Shown: positions 12,421 through 25,085 of the stretch, in pieces
Layout of the letters: each line of letters begins with the position of its first letter
Position numbering within the stretch: position 1 is the stretch's first letter
NCBI RefSeq assembly: GCF_010389155.1
Contig: NC_057761.1
Coordinates: 498,501-562,500 of the forward strand
DNA length: 64,000 nt
Reading direction: 5' to 3'
Origin: Erigeron canadensis
Taxonomy: Eukaryota > Streptophyta > Magnoliopsida > Asterales > Asteraceae
Position numbers and translations under genes: made by a program
Notes under the pieces: generated by a model
Databases searched by the model: none
Told to the model about the DNA's origin: nothing
What the model saw: the letters and a program-made list of their open reading frames with translations, nothing else

Positions 12421-14974
12421 CATAGCAATTCATCAAGAAAGATCATCTCGAACGTTTTGAATTTTTTCTGGTTGTTTCACTACAAAACAGTCGTAAATGA
12501 TGGTTAACATATTTTGGCTTAAGATTTTCAAGATTAACTAATATGGACTTATTTTTAAAAAAATTGTTTAAAGAAAAAAAAGTTACATCAAAGACCCGAT
12601 TAATAATTCTCCAATTAACTTACTTCAAGAGAAGGATTCAATAAATGATGAACTCAGCAAATCAAATATCATCATATGCATAAAGTTGTATTAGGTACCA
12701 TATTAATGAAACAATTTTATTTTATAATTTTGCTAAGGTTGTGTTTGTCCATATACCTAGTCGGCCAAAATTTTGAAAAATATAAAGATAAATAGAGGAT
12801 TAATTAGGTGAGAGTATTAGGCTAAAGGAGGGTGATTAGGAGTGCCAAGTGTACCCTCAACCCCTCTTTTAGTTATATTATAAATTTGTTTTATATATTT
12901 TAAATTTATTTTTTATTATACACAATCTCTTAAATGTAGATTATATTTGTTATTTATTTTGGATCTACTATATTTGTATTATATTTTTATTTTCCTAATT
13001 ATTTTCATTTTAATTTATTTATACGATATCTCTTTTAAGTGGATTTTATTTATTGATGTAATTATTTAGGATCTACAATATCATATCATATTTATTCTCC
13101 TAGTTAGTTTATTTATTTTGAATTTATTATGTTTAAAAATTTTCATTTTAAACCATATATAAACTTTTATCTTTTATGCAAAATTGTTAAATTAGTTTTA
13201 TTTTTTTCTTTTGATGAAACAATTTATTTTTATTTTTATTAATATATATTTATTTTTTTATAGAATGCAACTATGTTTACTTCCATATCTGATATTTTAA
13301 TGTTTAGAGTCTAAACTAATATTTTTATTTGTAGATGTTTTACAATAAAACTTTGATTTTTAATAATATATTGTATAAAGACTCAAAATCGATGAATGTA
13401 TATATTTTTTTAAGATTTATTATTTTTTAATCATTTACTTATATATTATCCAAATTGAGTCATTATACTCTTGATTTTTATAGCCTCATAATATTTATGC
13501 ATAAACTTACTTGAATCTTAATACAAATCATCTACTAATTTAAAATTCATAAATAAAATGTCAATAAAAATACAAGTATATTACATCATCTTTTAATGAT
13601 AAATAAAAACATTAATTATTAATGTTTACAAACTTAAATAAGGAAATAATAATATTTTAAATTTATTAAAATTAAATTAAATCTAAAAAAGTTAAATAAA
13701 GTATATGACATCATCTTTTGATCTAATAGCTTTAATTAAAAGTTGATATCTAAGGGTCCATACTTCTTCATTTATAAATTAAATTTTTTTTTTTATATAT
13801 ATTTTGATAATATAAAAGTATCATGATTATAAAACAAGTTGATTTTTTTTATTAAAAAAATACCAATATATTCATTGACTCCAAGCTTTTGTAAATTATG
13901 AGAGGCAAAATTAAACTTTACTGTTAATCATCACCAATTCACACAAGTTGTTGTTTTTAGATTTTTAAAAAAAAAACTTAAATAAATAAATTATTCTATC
14001 CATCTCAAGATAAATGTTACATTTTAATTTGTTATAAATAATGTTTAACTTCGTTATAAATACTGTTTAACTTCATAATAACATGTTAACTAAATATACT
14101 ACCGCATTTCCATTTTTTTTAATTACAAACATATTACACCCTTAATACTTTTTCACACAAATAAATAATGATAAGATTGTCATCTAATATATATATATAT
14201 ATATATTAGCCTGGTGCTCGCGCGTTGTAGTAGTGATGAACATTGCTCAGGGTGTTGATTGCGGCGGTAGAGATGGAGGGCGGCGTTGGAGATGGAAGGC
14301 GGTGGTGTAGGCAGTAGTCTTAGGGGGGCGATGGAAGGCGGTGCTGGAATAGTCGGGTGTGTTTAACGATTAGTCAAAAATGGGAGAAAAGGTTGATCCC
14401 TATTCTCTTCATAAGAAATTATAGATAAAGGTTGATAATACATTACACAGATTTTAAAAGTGTTTGCATTATTATTTTACTTTAAAGTTTTGTCGCTTAG
14501 TCATTACACATATAACAAACAAAAAAAACATGTAAAAATGTCATCTTTATAACAAATACCTCTCACAGTGTCATATTTTATTTGAAATTTTAGGATATGT
14601 TTCATTTAAAAAAAATATAGGTCAATTTAGTCTAGATGTTCTTAATTTAGCATTGATGTACAAATGGATATGACATATGACTCAAAATCTGGACGCCATT
14701 AGGGTTAAAATCATCAATGTGATCCATAGTTCTGAATCTGAGTTCCCATGTAAAACAAATGGTAAAAGTATTTGGACAAATATATGTTCCTCATTGCTAA
14801 CCCCCTAAAGATATTATTAAAGAATAGTTGGGAATGAAAATAAGACAAGATTCTGGAATGATCATTGGCTTGATGGTGACAATCTTCCAAGTTAGTTTAA
14901 AAGGTTGTATGCTTTGGCACGGTCTAAAGAATGTTTCATGTGTTAGGAATATTGTATTTTTGATATATATATAT
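12421..14974. other. AT-rich spacer with TA microsatellites
   Basis: No gene or intact element is supported. A (TA)n run lies at 14187-14207 and is followed by a short GC-rich patch (14209-14350) of GGCGGTG-type triplets. On the minus strand, ACAACGCGCGAGCACCAGGCTAA at 14202-14224 could be another decayed Helitron end, but too little remains to call it. Confidence 0.5.
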
Positions 14975-16504
14975 AGGAGAGAGATCAAATAAGAAGGTGT
15001 CCTAAGGAGATAAGGGAGAGAATGTCTTATGAACCAATCAGAACGCGACATGTGGATCTTAAAAAAAAAGAACGCGGTGGCATTTCTGTAAATAAATCAA
15101 ACTTTTGTCAGCCTGATTTTGGGTCAGCTTGAGTTATGATCAACTTGGTTGGGTCAGATTGGTCAGCCTGGGTTATGGGTCAGCTTAGTCAGTCTGGAAT
15201 CTGGGTCAGCTTGGGATCTACATTTGTGTAGATTATGTGTAATTTTGTGTTAAGCTGACCCAACCCACACTAACCAAGCTGACCCAACCTGACCCCAACC
15301 TGACCCAAAACTTATAATCTACATTTGTGTAGATTAATCTACATTTGTGTAGATTATGTCAAGCTGAACCAACCCAAGCTAACCAAGCTCACCCAACCTG
15401 ACCCAACCTGATCCAGACCCCAAGCTGACCCAAACCAACCCCGAACTGACCCAAGCTGACCCCAAGCTGACCCAAAACCCATAATCTACATCTGTGTAGA
15501 TTGTGTCAAGCTGAACCAACCCAAGCTGACCCAACCTGACCCAGACCCCAAGCTAACCCAACCCAACCTAAGCTGACCCAACCTGACCCAGACCCCAAGC
15601 TGACCCAACCCAACCCCAAGCTGACCGCAAGCAGACCTAACCCCAAGTTAACCCAACCTGACCCCAAGCTGACCCAATAAGACCGTGACCCAAATCTGAC
15701 CAAACTGATCATGCTGACCAACCAAGCTGATCAGAACCCAAGCTAACCCAGACCAAGCTGACCACCCAACCTGACCCAGAACCCAAGCTGACCAAACCAA
15801 GCTGACCTACCAAGCTGATTGTTGGTGCATTTCCGGGTGACAACATCATTATAGAAGTTTGTCTTGAGCCTATTGAATATGTACTTGTAATAAACATTAA
15901 GTTTTAGCGTATAATAAAGTCAACCTCGAACTTTGACCAGTCAACCTCGACCTTTGACCAGTCAAACTCGACCATTGACCAGGTCAACCTCGACCATTGA
16001 CCAGGTCGAGCTTGAGGTCGAGTTTGGGCTTGGGTCCGTGAAGTTCGAGGTCCATTTAAGTCCATTATGTTTAGTATAAATAGAGAGTAACCTTATGTTT
16101 AAGGTTAATCTTCTAGCTTTTTGTTTTCTTTCATATTTTCACACTTCGAACCTGGTGTGTTACTTGTAATTGCATTTACTGAAGTAATATACGGTTCAAG
16201 TTTATCTTCATATTCGTGTTCGTATTGATATATTTTGTTGATTGCTTTTGTATAAGATTTTCCGCACTTATACATTAGATACTTAATCTTGTTAGATCCG
16301 GTGGCAAAGGGACTTACACTGATCATAACCCACGCTGACCCAGACCCAAGCTGACCCAAAACCAGACTTACAAAAGTTTGATTTATTTACAAAAACGCCA
16401 CCGCGCATTTTTTTTTCATTTTGACACATGTCGCGTTCTAATTGGCCTATAGGACCTTCTCTCCCTTCTCTCCTTAAGACACCTTCTTTCAGGATCTCTA
16501 CCCT
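14975..16504. mobile_element. Minisatellite-filled TIR element, copy 1
   Basis: The left end (AGGAGAGAGATC, then AAGAAGGTGTC, then CGCGACATGTGG) is an imperfect inverted repeat, about 85 bp long, of the right end (ACACATGTCGCG to GATCTCTACCCT). Both sides are flanked by (TA)n. The interior is a degenerate 11-13 bp minisatellite of the GGTCAGCTTGG type that switches strand near 15240, punctuated by the palindrome ATCTACA.TTGTGTAGAT. Copy 2 at 49113-50138 is the same element in the opposite orientation. Excluding the inserted LTR and one target duplication, copy 1 is about 1.03 kb, like copy 2. Long ORFs through it are low-complexity artefacts. Confidence 0.85.
15820..16318 (+). mobile_element. 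Solo LTR inserted in copy 1, TSD CTGAT
   Basis: The 499-bp segment begins TGTTGGTGCA, ends GGGACTTACA, and is flanked by exact CTGAT duplications at 15815-15819 and 16319-16323. It holds a TATA box (TATAAATA, 16075-16082). The paralogous site in copy 2 (49290-49294, complement) carries a single CTGAT and no insert. Ends and size suit a solo LTR, probably Ty1/copia, but without internal genes the superfamily is inferred. Confidence 0.88.
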
Positions 16505-17109
16505 ATATATATATATATATATATATTGATATAAAAATATACTTACTCACGTATTACACATACCAATAATTTAGTTGGTTAATGATACAAGATTTGATGT
16601 ACAAATTGTGAGAAAATATAAAACGTTTATTTTTCGCGTAATTCTTTCTCGTATGAACTTAAGACTTAAGGAAACCTAATAAATAGTTTTTCAACACTCG
16701 ATTATGAGTTTTAATTCATAAAGTAACACATTCCAAAAATTGGAAGATTTAATTAAATCCCATGAATAGTATGGAGGTTAAAAACTAGGGATAAGTGCGA
16801 GGAATGCAATCAACTAATCATTAAAAGTTATTGTGTGCACGAACTCTAGGTCAGCTTTATTGTGTTCAGGAAACTTGAAGTTATGGTTATAGTAACACTC
16901 AAAATGCATTTTGCTTATGTAGAACCGGTAACCTCTCCACGTGGATGACAAATTCCAAATCAATATCACAAACCTGATATTGAGTCAACTTTTCATTGTC
17001 AATGTTATAACTAATTAAAAAAAAAAAAAAATCAGAAAAAGAAAAAGATTCAACAACTTTTTCTTTCATCTTCTCTCTTCGATCTCAATCCCGTTGTTCA
17101 GCAAATCGA

Positions 17110-17600
17110 TCTAAAATTCATAAGGTTTTACTCGCGGTCAAAATCTGAACAGAATGATGTTTTTGAATCTTCGATTGGTTAAGTTTCAATGACGGTTCGT
17201 TTTCCAGCGAGACTCCGTATTTTCCGGCGACGTCAAAACAGAATAGCATTGGTCAGGGTTTGTGCGGGATTCATCACTGGGTAATTTGGTGGAAATTTCA
17301 AGTTTTATCTTAAAGAATCAACAAAGTTATCATCGTTTTAATTTTCCCAGCGAACGGACATTTTTTCCGGCGATCTAGATCACAACAACTGTTAGGCAGG
17401 GTTTGTGCGGAATTCAATTCGGAGTACTTTGATGAAAATTTCAAGTCTTAATTCATAGAAACAACAAGGTTATCATCATTTTAATTCTTTCGGCGAACTG
17501 ACATCTTTTCCGGCGAGTCTCAATCAGCTTTATTTTGGATAGGATTTGTTCGGGATTTGATTGTGAGTGGTTTGGTGTCATTTTCGAGTCTTACTTCGGA
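17110..17600 (+). repeat. 143-bp module in three tandem copies inside the MULE
   Basis: Copies are marked by AGGGTTTGTGCGG at 17255 and 17398 and the variant AGGATTTGTTCGG at 17541, with spacing of 143 bp each time. Each copy also contains AATTTCAAGTCTTA-like and TTTTCCGGCGA segments. The same module occurs twice at 52280-52505 inside a different TIR element. Its origin is unknown; the C/T-rich start (17060-17100) resembles a plant 5' leader. Confidence 0.7.
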
Positions 17601-17873
17601 GAAAAGTGAAAGATATTGGATTTAGAAGTTTTTCCGACGAAGTTTTGTTGTTTTCCAGCGCATAACGAAATTGCCCCTCATTTTGGGAGATGGCGATTTG
17701 AATGGACCACATATTTGAAGTTCTTGATCAGATTTCATGTTATTTAATTTGATAGGTTTTCATATAGATCTTGATAGGGCTTCATGTTATTTGAATGACC
17801 ATAGATTCAAGACTCAAATCTGATGGGATTATCAAGATGGGTTTGAAAGTGATGAGGAATTAAAACGAGTAAC

Positions 17874-18953
17874 TGTTATGCCTGAGATTTTCATCTCCAA
17901 GAACTTCAGGTTCAAGATCTTCGTGGTCCAAGATCTTCGGGTTCCAAGATCTTCGTAGCTCAGGATCTTGGAGCTCTAAGATATATGACCGTTATTTTAC
18001 TTTGACTAAGTAATACAGGAACATGTAAAGCGAAGACTTGCCCCCAAAGTCGGAATTTATAGTTAACAACGTGTGAAAATGGCTCCACAACGTCCATTTA
18101 CCAAGTAATCAAGTCAAAGAGAAAAATCTGCTCAAGATACTCAAGATCCCTGATTTCCAGCTCAAGATTCCAGATTTTTAGGATAGTTAGTTGGATATTT
18201 TTTCTATAAAAGGGACAAGTGATTGCTAGGCTTACACACAATGACTCACCACTGAAAAAACACTCTTTTCTCTATATTTTCTTCTGTAAACACATCACAC
18301 AAAACACTTTACATCATTGTAACACATAGATCAATCACTTGGGCTCTCGAATTGTAATTATCTTCGATTTATCTTAATAAAAGTAGCACGGAGGGACGAT
18401 TACTTCCTCCCGGGGTTTTTATGCCGGTGATCCAGAAGGATTAAGGGTTTTTCCTCATCAACAAATCATGGTGTTCTTACTCCTTTTATGCATTTTACTT
18501 AATATACATTTTATATAGCGTTTTTCTTACGATTATAGCTAATATCTTTACATTTTGCTTACTTTTGATCAACTCTCACAAAGTAATCTTTTTATTTACG
18601 TTCAAGTACATTAATTACTCATATTTTATGCTTTTATACAGTTTCATAACGAATTCTTAATTATTATCACGTTTTTTATTCAAGATCTTGGCACTTTATA
18701 CGTTCATTTATTAGATTTTACAAGTAGATCTTTACTTTTACAGTCCTATCTTGATAAAAACATTCATTTTAGCATTATTTTACGTGATTATTCAATATTT
18801 AGCAAATACGTTACATTTTCGCAATTATTTCAACACCTCAGTATATTGAACTTTCAAGATCTACAAGCACAAAACCTCACGAAGGAAAGTTTGGTTACAT
18901 AATTAATCTAAGTCTTCAACGTAGATTATCTTAGGTGATTTTTGACCAAAACA
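17874..18953 (+). mobile_element. Probable solo LTR inside the MULE
   Basis: It begins TGTTATGCCTGAG and ends TTGACCAAAACA, flanked by GTAAC (17869-17873) and ATAAC (18954-18958), a 4-of-5 match. It holds CTATAAAAGGGAC near 18205, where a TATA box would sit, and the phrase GGATTAAGGGTTTTTCCTC (18438 onward) of a kind common near plant LTR ends. No internal genes are present. The boundaries are plausible and not proven. Confidence 0.5.
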
Positions 18954-19274
18954 ATAACAAGTTCAAGAAATTAGGAAACATATAATTTGGGGATTTGTTT
19001 GGATTCAGATACATGTTGTTTTTGTTGTGCATGCCACATAAGGTTATTGTGTGCTTTAACTAATCCCAAAAGGTTATTGTGTGCATGACACGTAAGCAGT
19101 CAACGGGTCAAACTGAAAGTGGTGACCGGCTAACTTTTTACCCGGTCACTTTTGCATGCTATTGGACTCTTGAACAAGTTTCCTGAACACAATAAAGTTG
19201 ATGTAGAGTTCGTGCACACAATAACTTTTCATGATTAGTTGATTGCATTCCGGCGCACTTATCCCTAAAAACTA

Positions 19275-21107
19275 TGTAATTAATTCTTTCTACTAGAAAT
19301 TTCTTAAACCATTATATTTTGAACACATCACTACTTTCTATATCCTTTCACCACATTTTAAACACACCACTATCTTTTATAAACATTACTCTTAAGTTTA
19401 TAAAAAGCTAGTATATATTTATACTTACACAAATTTTATTAACATATATAAGTTAGATACTTTGTTTATAAACTTACTATGGTAAAACAAGTTCCACATA
19501 GCCACTTTTTATTTATTTCCATCACAATCCCACCACATCACCACTTATGTAAACTTACATGAATCATCTCATATCATCACCAGTTTTACACCACATATTT
19601 CAATTAACTAGTTACTTATTTTCCTATAAATAACAAGCCTTATGTTTCATTACAATTTGCTAATTCACATAATCAAACTTCTTTTTTTTTTTAAATCTCT
19701 ATCATTCCAAGATCAATATTTGTTTAAGTTCAATCATATCTTTCACAACCTTTCATCATCCCAAGCTTTCAATTTAACCAATGTTGTCTTGAATTCGTTG
19801 GTAGCAATTATGTAAACACGACGTTGTTATTGTGAATTCTCTTAAGAACCTCACAAAGCCTAGTTATAATTCCCACATGAGGCTGTGATATTTCATCTAT
19901 ATTCAAGTAAACAAGTCCGAGTTATAGTCGATTGTCTCAAGATCTTCTTCGGTGTTCATTCCTATATCGTTACTTTGATCCTAGAATTTATAATTCTCCA
20001 AACATGTAAGTGTTTTTATGAAACCTTACTATTTATTGTCTTATGATTATATGACTATGTGTTATGTATTGAAATTCTTGTCAACTTATTTTATACTCAA
20101 TAGATATGTACTTGTATTTAAATACTTTAAATATCTCTTTCATACGCATAATAAATTGTTGGCTCTTTTATAGAAATGCATAAGCTTTATACTTTAATGA
20201 ATCTCCTTATATACTTCCAATGAAGTATATTCAAATGAATATTCATATAATTTATATTCAACATCTGTGAATTGTTTCCGCATTTTCGATTTGTTTGGTT
20301 TATGGATAGAATATATCCTTGATACGCTTTTAACCGTACTATATTTCTAAACGTGATTGCCATTGACCATGGGCATCTCTAGGGTATACCAACGGAGCGA
20401 ATTGTATTTGACGAACGGTTTGCAATTCGCATTCTAAACGCAACTTGGTTCATCGTCTGGATACTACACGACCCAACGTCAACCCTAACACAACTTAAAA
20501 TATAATGTTGGTTTTTCCTACGACTTAAGGTATCTCTTCATTTTATAATTAATACATTTTTGTATTGATTAGAATCCTACTATTTAAAGTATCTCTCCTT
20601 TACATATTATATATATACACACTCGTATCCGTCTCTGAATACATTCCGTATCAATTCAAAGAAATACTATCAAGTGTCTCTTTATTCTCATTCATATCTT
20701 AAGCTAATTGTTAGCTTATTATTTGCATTTCAACAAAAGCTTTTTAAAGATTTTTATAAAGATAAATGAGATATCATTTATAAATACTTCAAGAATAAAT
20801 TACAAAGGTTATTGAAAGAAACCGAAACTAATTACATTGACAAACATATTAATAAATAACCTTATAGTTTATTTAGGTTTGAATCAATAAAGTAAATCAA
20901 TCATATTGTGTTTAGGATCTCTCGATTTGGCGATTTGACTAGCTCATCATCTCATTACATATTCATCATTTTCATTTCATTACTGCTAAGGTGAGACTCA
21001 TAGCCCCTTCTTAACTGTTTTACGTTTTGGGCTGAGAATACATTGTCTAAATTGTTTTATACTCAGATGTATATATTTTGAGAAAACGTTATATACAAAT
21101 TGGATAT
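19275..21107. other. AT-rich spacer without recognised genes
   Basis: No ORF or element boundary is supported. The last 150 bp (CGTTTTGGGCTGAGAATACA near 21023) read like a fragment of an LTR retrotransposon, but I could not find paired ends. Confidence 0.4.
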
Positions 21108-21721
21108 TGATGATATACCCATACGGAGCTCTAGCTCCGTACTCAAAATAGAAGCAGAAAACGAAGTCATCTTCATACAGGTAAAGCTATAACGAAGTTC
21201 GGCCTCCGCTCAACATAATTACCCCGGAGTTCTAAAGGTAACGAACACCCGACTGCGAGGAGATATACAAGAAAGATCAAATAATAGATCTTTCCTATAA
21301 TTAATCCATTGAACATATATCGAAGCTCCGATATACTCGGACACAATTAGGTAACAAGATTACCACAAATATCCTCAAGAAAGGAAACAAGATATTCATA
21401 AAGGAGGAAGAGATTTACCCTAATTCTCTTACCCTCCTCTCCAAGTTATCTACCCTCTATATAAATAGAGGAGGAGCCTCACGGCAAATTCATTCACACA
21501 CATCATACGCATAGTACGAATATAAAACCCTCACACCTAGTTTACTCGACCTCCGAGAAAACCCTAAAATAAACCCTAAGTCGAACAAATCGACTTAGAC
21601 ATAAAACCATCAGGCGTAAAGCGGATTCTCGGACCCCCTGACCGTAAGGGAATTGCCGATAAACACCAATAACCCTACTCACACCTCCGGTTGAGCCATA
21701 GTGTGATTATTTGATCAAACA
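21108..21721 (+). repeat. 5' LTR of the Tat-type element
   Basis: It begins TGATGATATACCCATACGG and ends TTTGATCAAACA. It pairs with 34162-34762 over its whole length. A TATA-like CTATATAAATAG lies near 21456. Confidence 0.88.
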
Positions 21722-21723
21722 AA

Positions 21724-21742
21724 TTGGCGCCATCCGTGGGAC
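21724..21742 (+). other. Primer-binding site of the Tat-type element
   Basis: TTGGCGCCATCCGTGGGAC follows the LTR by two bases. TGGCGCC followed by (A/G)TC.GTGGG is the form usual in Tat-lineage gypsy elements. Confidence 0.75.
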
Positions 21743-21803
21743 TCCAAAAAAAAAAGAGAATACGAGATAAGAACCCGACCACGATCATAATAATCAAAGC
21801 AGA

Positions 21804-23930
21804 ATGGTTGACAGAGAATACTCCCCAAGGACACCCAATTCAGTGACACCGAGAACAATACAGGGAGGACCAGACTCCCAAGACGGATTCTCTTTCGACA
21901 CGCCCGGGCCAAGTTATCGTTCCCCCGCCACTACAGCAGGTGGTTACGGTGCGAGCTTGGGCGAAACGTCGAATGCTCAAGGAACCACAGGAAGATCAGG
22001 ATTTCAGAGCCCAGGTCAAGACAGACCTACGAGGGTGTTCTCAGAGAGGCGCCAGGATAGATCCCCATCGCAAGACCGCATAGCAGGACGCTCTGCTACT
22101 GAGGAACACACAATCGATAGGACCATAGTGCCTGAACGCGCCCTAGAACGCCCTGCTCAAGAAGAACGTGCATCGAAGGAACCTCTACCTGGACCAAGCG
22201 GATCCACAGTTCCGTTGCGGGACTCAGGGTTAGAAATGCCTATGCCACAAGGTCGTAGCCCATCCGGATCCCCGACATCCCCGCAGGGCCAAAGCTCGAG
22301 AGGCCCAGCAGTAACTCCTCCCCGAGACAGTGGGTTCATGGAAACCCCCTCCAAAGGCGTGACCCAGAACAGGGCAGGCCAGGCTTTGTACACATAAGCC
22401 AAAAAAACGTAGGTCCCCCCCGTAGGAAACAACGAGGCATCAACATCTGGAACACATGAAATAAATAACGCATATGTACGGTAAAATTATGACGTACTGA
22501 GCACGATTATGAACCGTTTGAGGACGGCAGCTCAAATCCGCGGCGTCACCAGGAATTTGGAGAACGAATATGACTCCGATTCAGTTGACGAGTACATCAA
22601 AGCGGAGCTTCCTCCAAGAAGGGCCACCGGAGGAATAACCCTCCAACAAGAACGATGGCCTCAGACGAATACGGCCCCACCTAGAAAGACAGGGGCATAA
22701 GCGGAAGAAAGACCGGGCTCAACGGTTCAAAGAGAAAGAACATTCCAGGAATAACCCCGCAGATACTCACCCACAGCCAACAGGGGTCCGGAGATATCTC
22801 TGGAAACACGGCAGAACGAGGAAAGGCTGAGAGGAAACCAACCAGGATTCCCTCGAGCTAGGAGGAACATGCCCTTACGGGATTATGACCCCTATGAACA
22901 AGAAGATACCGAGCCAGTTGACCTTTCTCACCTGGTCAACCCCGAAAGCCTGTTTTCTCTCGCCATACAAAGCCATCCCCTGCCGGCAAAGATGAAATAC
23001 CCACAGCTTCTAGGGTATTATGATGGGAAGAGCGATCCAGATGATTTTCTTAAAAAATTCATCGGAGCAACCCTGATACAGAGGTGGGACATGCCAACTA
23101 CATGCAACGCGTTCTCGTACTCGTGAACAGATGATGCATGAGAATGGATTGATGGGTTGCCAAGAACTAGTATAGACAACTTCGAATTACTCAAAAATAA
23201 ATACTTAACGCAATTCAGCATGCAGAAAAAGCACAGGAAAACCCACATAACTGTGCACAATATCAAACAAAAGGAAAGCGAAAAAACAAGAGACTTCATT
23301 GTAAGATACACCAACGAGACATAGCAGGTACGGGGACTCACGGAGAGCCAAAGGATCTCAGGACTCATACATGGGTTGATCGCAGTATAGCTCATCGAAT
23401 ATTTGAGCACTGATTTACTCAAAATTTATGATGGATTAACAAGCAAAGCCCATATCTAGCTAGATGCCAGGGAGCTAACACGTGGTGACTTCTTATTAGG
23501 AAGAAAGCGGAAAGAATACAGAGGGAATGGAAGATTTTCTCGCTACGAGCGAGAAGACAACCAATGGGGTGGAAGAGAGAAAGATAGCGGGATCGACAAT
23601 TTATCTAATCTCACCAAGACCCCGAAGCAAATTATCCTCACAAAACGAGTCGCTTCAACCTTCCCGACCCCAACCAAACTCATCACAAAAAAGAAAAACA
23701 TGGAGAAGTACTGTGAATACCACAGAGATCATGGACATGATACAAACAGCTGTAGGAACTTAAGACAGACAATAGAAGAAGCTGTGGAGTCCAGAAAGCT
23801 GGATCACCTTGTCAAAGGAATCCGCCAAGCAACCAGAATTAAAAGCGAACCGGACAAGTCCGAAAAAACACCATCGGCACAAATCCTCACCATACGGTCC
23901 GAGCTATACAGAGACCCCCCGCAGGAGTAG
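21804..23930 (+). pseudogene. gag pseudogene of the Tat-type element
   Basis: The N-terminal part (21804-22397) is a low-complexity Pro/Ser/Arg-rich stretch. The conserved gag core follows at 22869-23126 (MKYPQLLGYYDGKSDPDDFL) and continues in broken pieces to about 23500. The zinc-knuckle-like CEYHRDHGHDTNSC lies at about 23709-23752. Many stops interrupt the core, several where CGA (23123-23125) or CAG (about 23324) would be expected, as in C-to-T decay. It is non-functional. Confidence 0.8.
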
Positions 23931-23981
23931 CTTTACCAGTTCTCACCACTGAAGGATATCATCCTTTATAGTGAGCCAATC

Positions 23982-24569
23982 GTGATTGAAGCCAACATCG
24001 GGGGTCTGACAATGAGGAACGTCCAAATAGACGGTGGTAGCGAATGTGATATTCTCTATGAAAAACACTTCTCCGAGTTACCAAGAGGCGTTAGAGAAAA
24101 GTTGTGCAAGGTGGATAGGCCATTGATAGGATTCGCAAGAGAGCGGACATGGCCCATCGGAGAACTCCGGACGGAAGTCACAATCAGAGAATACGCGAAC
24201 TGGAAAACAGAAATTACGTTTCTAGTCGTCACAGCGAACTCTAGAAATAACGCAATCCTCGGAAGAGAAGCAATGCGGCAGTTCGGGATCGTAGCATCAA
24301 TGATCCACTCGCAAATAAAATTCCAGGGTGAGGTAGGGATAACAACATTATCATCAAACCTACTAAACAAACGAAAGGTGCAAGGGAACAGATGGAGCCC
24401 TTCAGATAACGAAGGTGAGAACTCTCCACCTCCTCACCAGAAAAACGGTCCCCGGGAGCACCATCGCTCTAGCGAAGAGTACATAAACAGAGCAAAAGAG
24501 CCAAGAAGAGTAAATTCAGAGGCTCAGGGAGAAAAACGGAGGCCCGTAGAGACCTCCGTTAGAAGGTAA
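23982..24569 (+). pseudogene. Retroviral-type aspartic protease remnant
   Basis: The ORF of 195 residues carries the aspartic protease landmarks IDGGSECDILY (near residue 17, with D-G-G-S in place of the commoner D-T/S-G) and AILGREAMRQFG near residue 91. The usual continuation into reverse transcriptase is missing; after 24569 the sequence becomes non-coding. Gag and protease without RT, RNase H or integrase mark this element as non-autonomous. It might be translated, but the broken gag upstream argues against function. Confidence 0.75.
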
Positions 24570-25085
24570 ACTCCCTAAAAAGACAAAAGGGATAAGCCCG
24601 GATTAGCTACCCGGATAAGTCCCAAAGAAGAAAGCTAGCAACTAGGAACTTTACTATGTAACGTCCTCTTGCCAATTATTTTTTCAATAAAATAAAGCTT
24701 TCAACAAAGATTTTTAAGTTCGATCAAATAATAAAAACGCGCGTAATAAAATCGAAAGACTTCGTGTAAATGTTTAAGAGGACGCTCATTAGGACATTCA
24801 CGAAGCACAAAGAGCCTCTCGAGTACAAAGGGAACGGCCAAAAAACCACTCAAAGACGAAGTCATCATGAATGACAAAGTTAAGGGTAAGTTAAAATTAT
24901 ATTGCAGGTACCAAAGGTATATACAAACAGCCTCTCCCAACACAAAAGTAGTCCACACAGAGTTATTGTTCAAATTATCTAAAGGCACGCAGGCCATCAA
25001 AAGAGAAATTGTTCAAAGAACCAAGCAAAGATTGTTCAAATTGTCCACCAACGATCATCAGAGATCAACCAAATACTTGGAGGAA

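Larger units (their letters stand above)
16788..19265. mobile_element. Non-autonomous MULE, 9-bp TSD TAAAAACTA
   Basis: Terminal inverted repeats of about 100 bp start GGGATAAGTGCG and share GAATGCAATCAACTAATCAT and AGTTATTGTGTGCACGAACT. The flanking 9-mers TAAAAACTA (16779-16787 and 19266-19274) are identical. Long TIRs with a 9-bp duplication are the Mutator-like signature. No transposase is present. The interior holds a 143-bp triplicated module (17110-17600) and a probable solo LTR (17874-18953). Confidence 0.9.

Noticed and set aside
15506..15897. Minus-strand ORFs rich in Gly, Ser, Trp and Leu
   Set aside because: They are translations of the GGTCAGCTTGG minisatellite; the same happens in copy 2 (49205-49387, 49795-50070). 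No protein-like composition.
20900..21107. LTR fragment of a copia element
   Set aside because: Only a short phrase looks familiar; no paired end, primer site or target duplication supports it.
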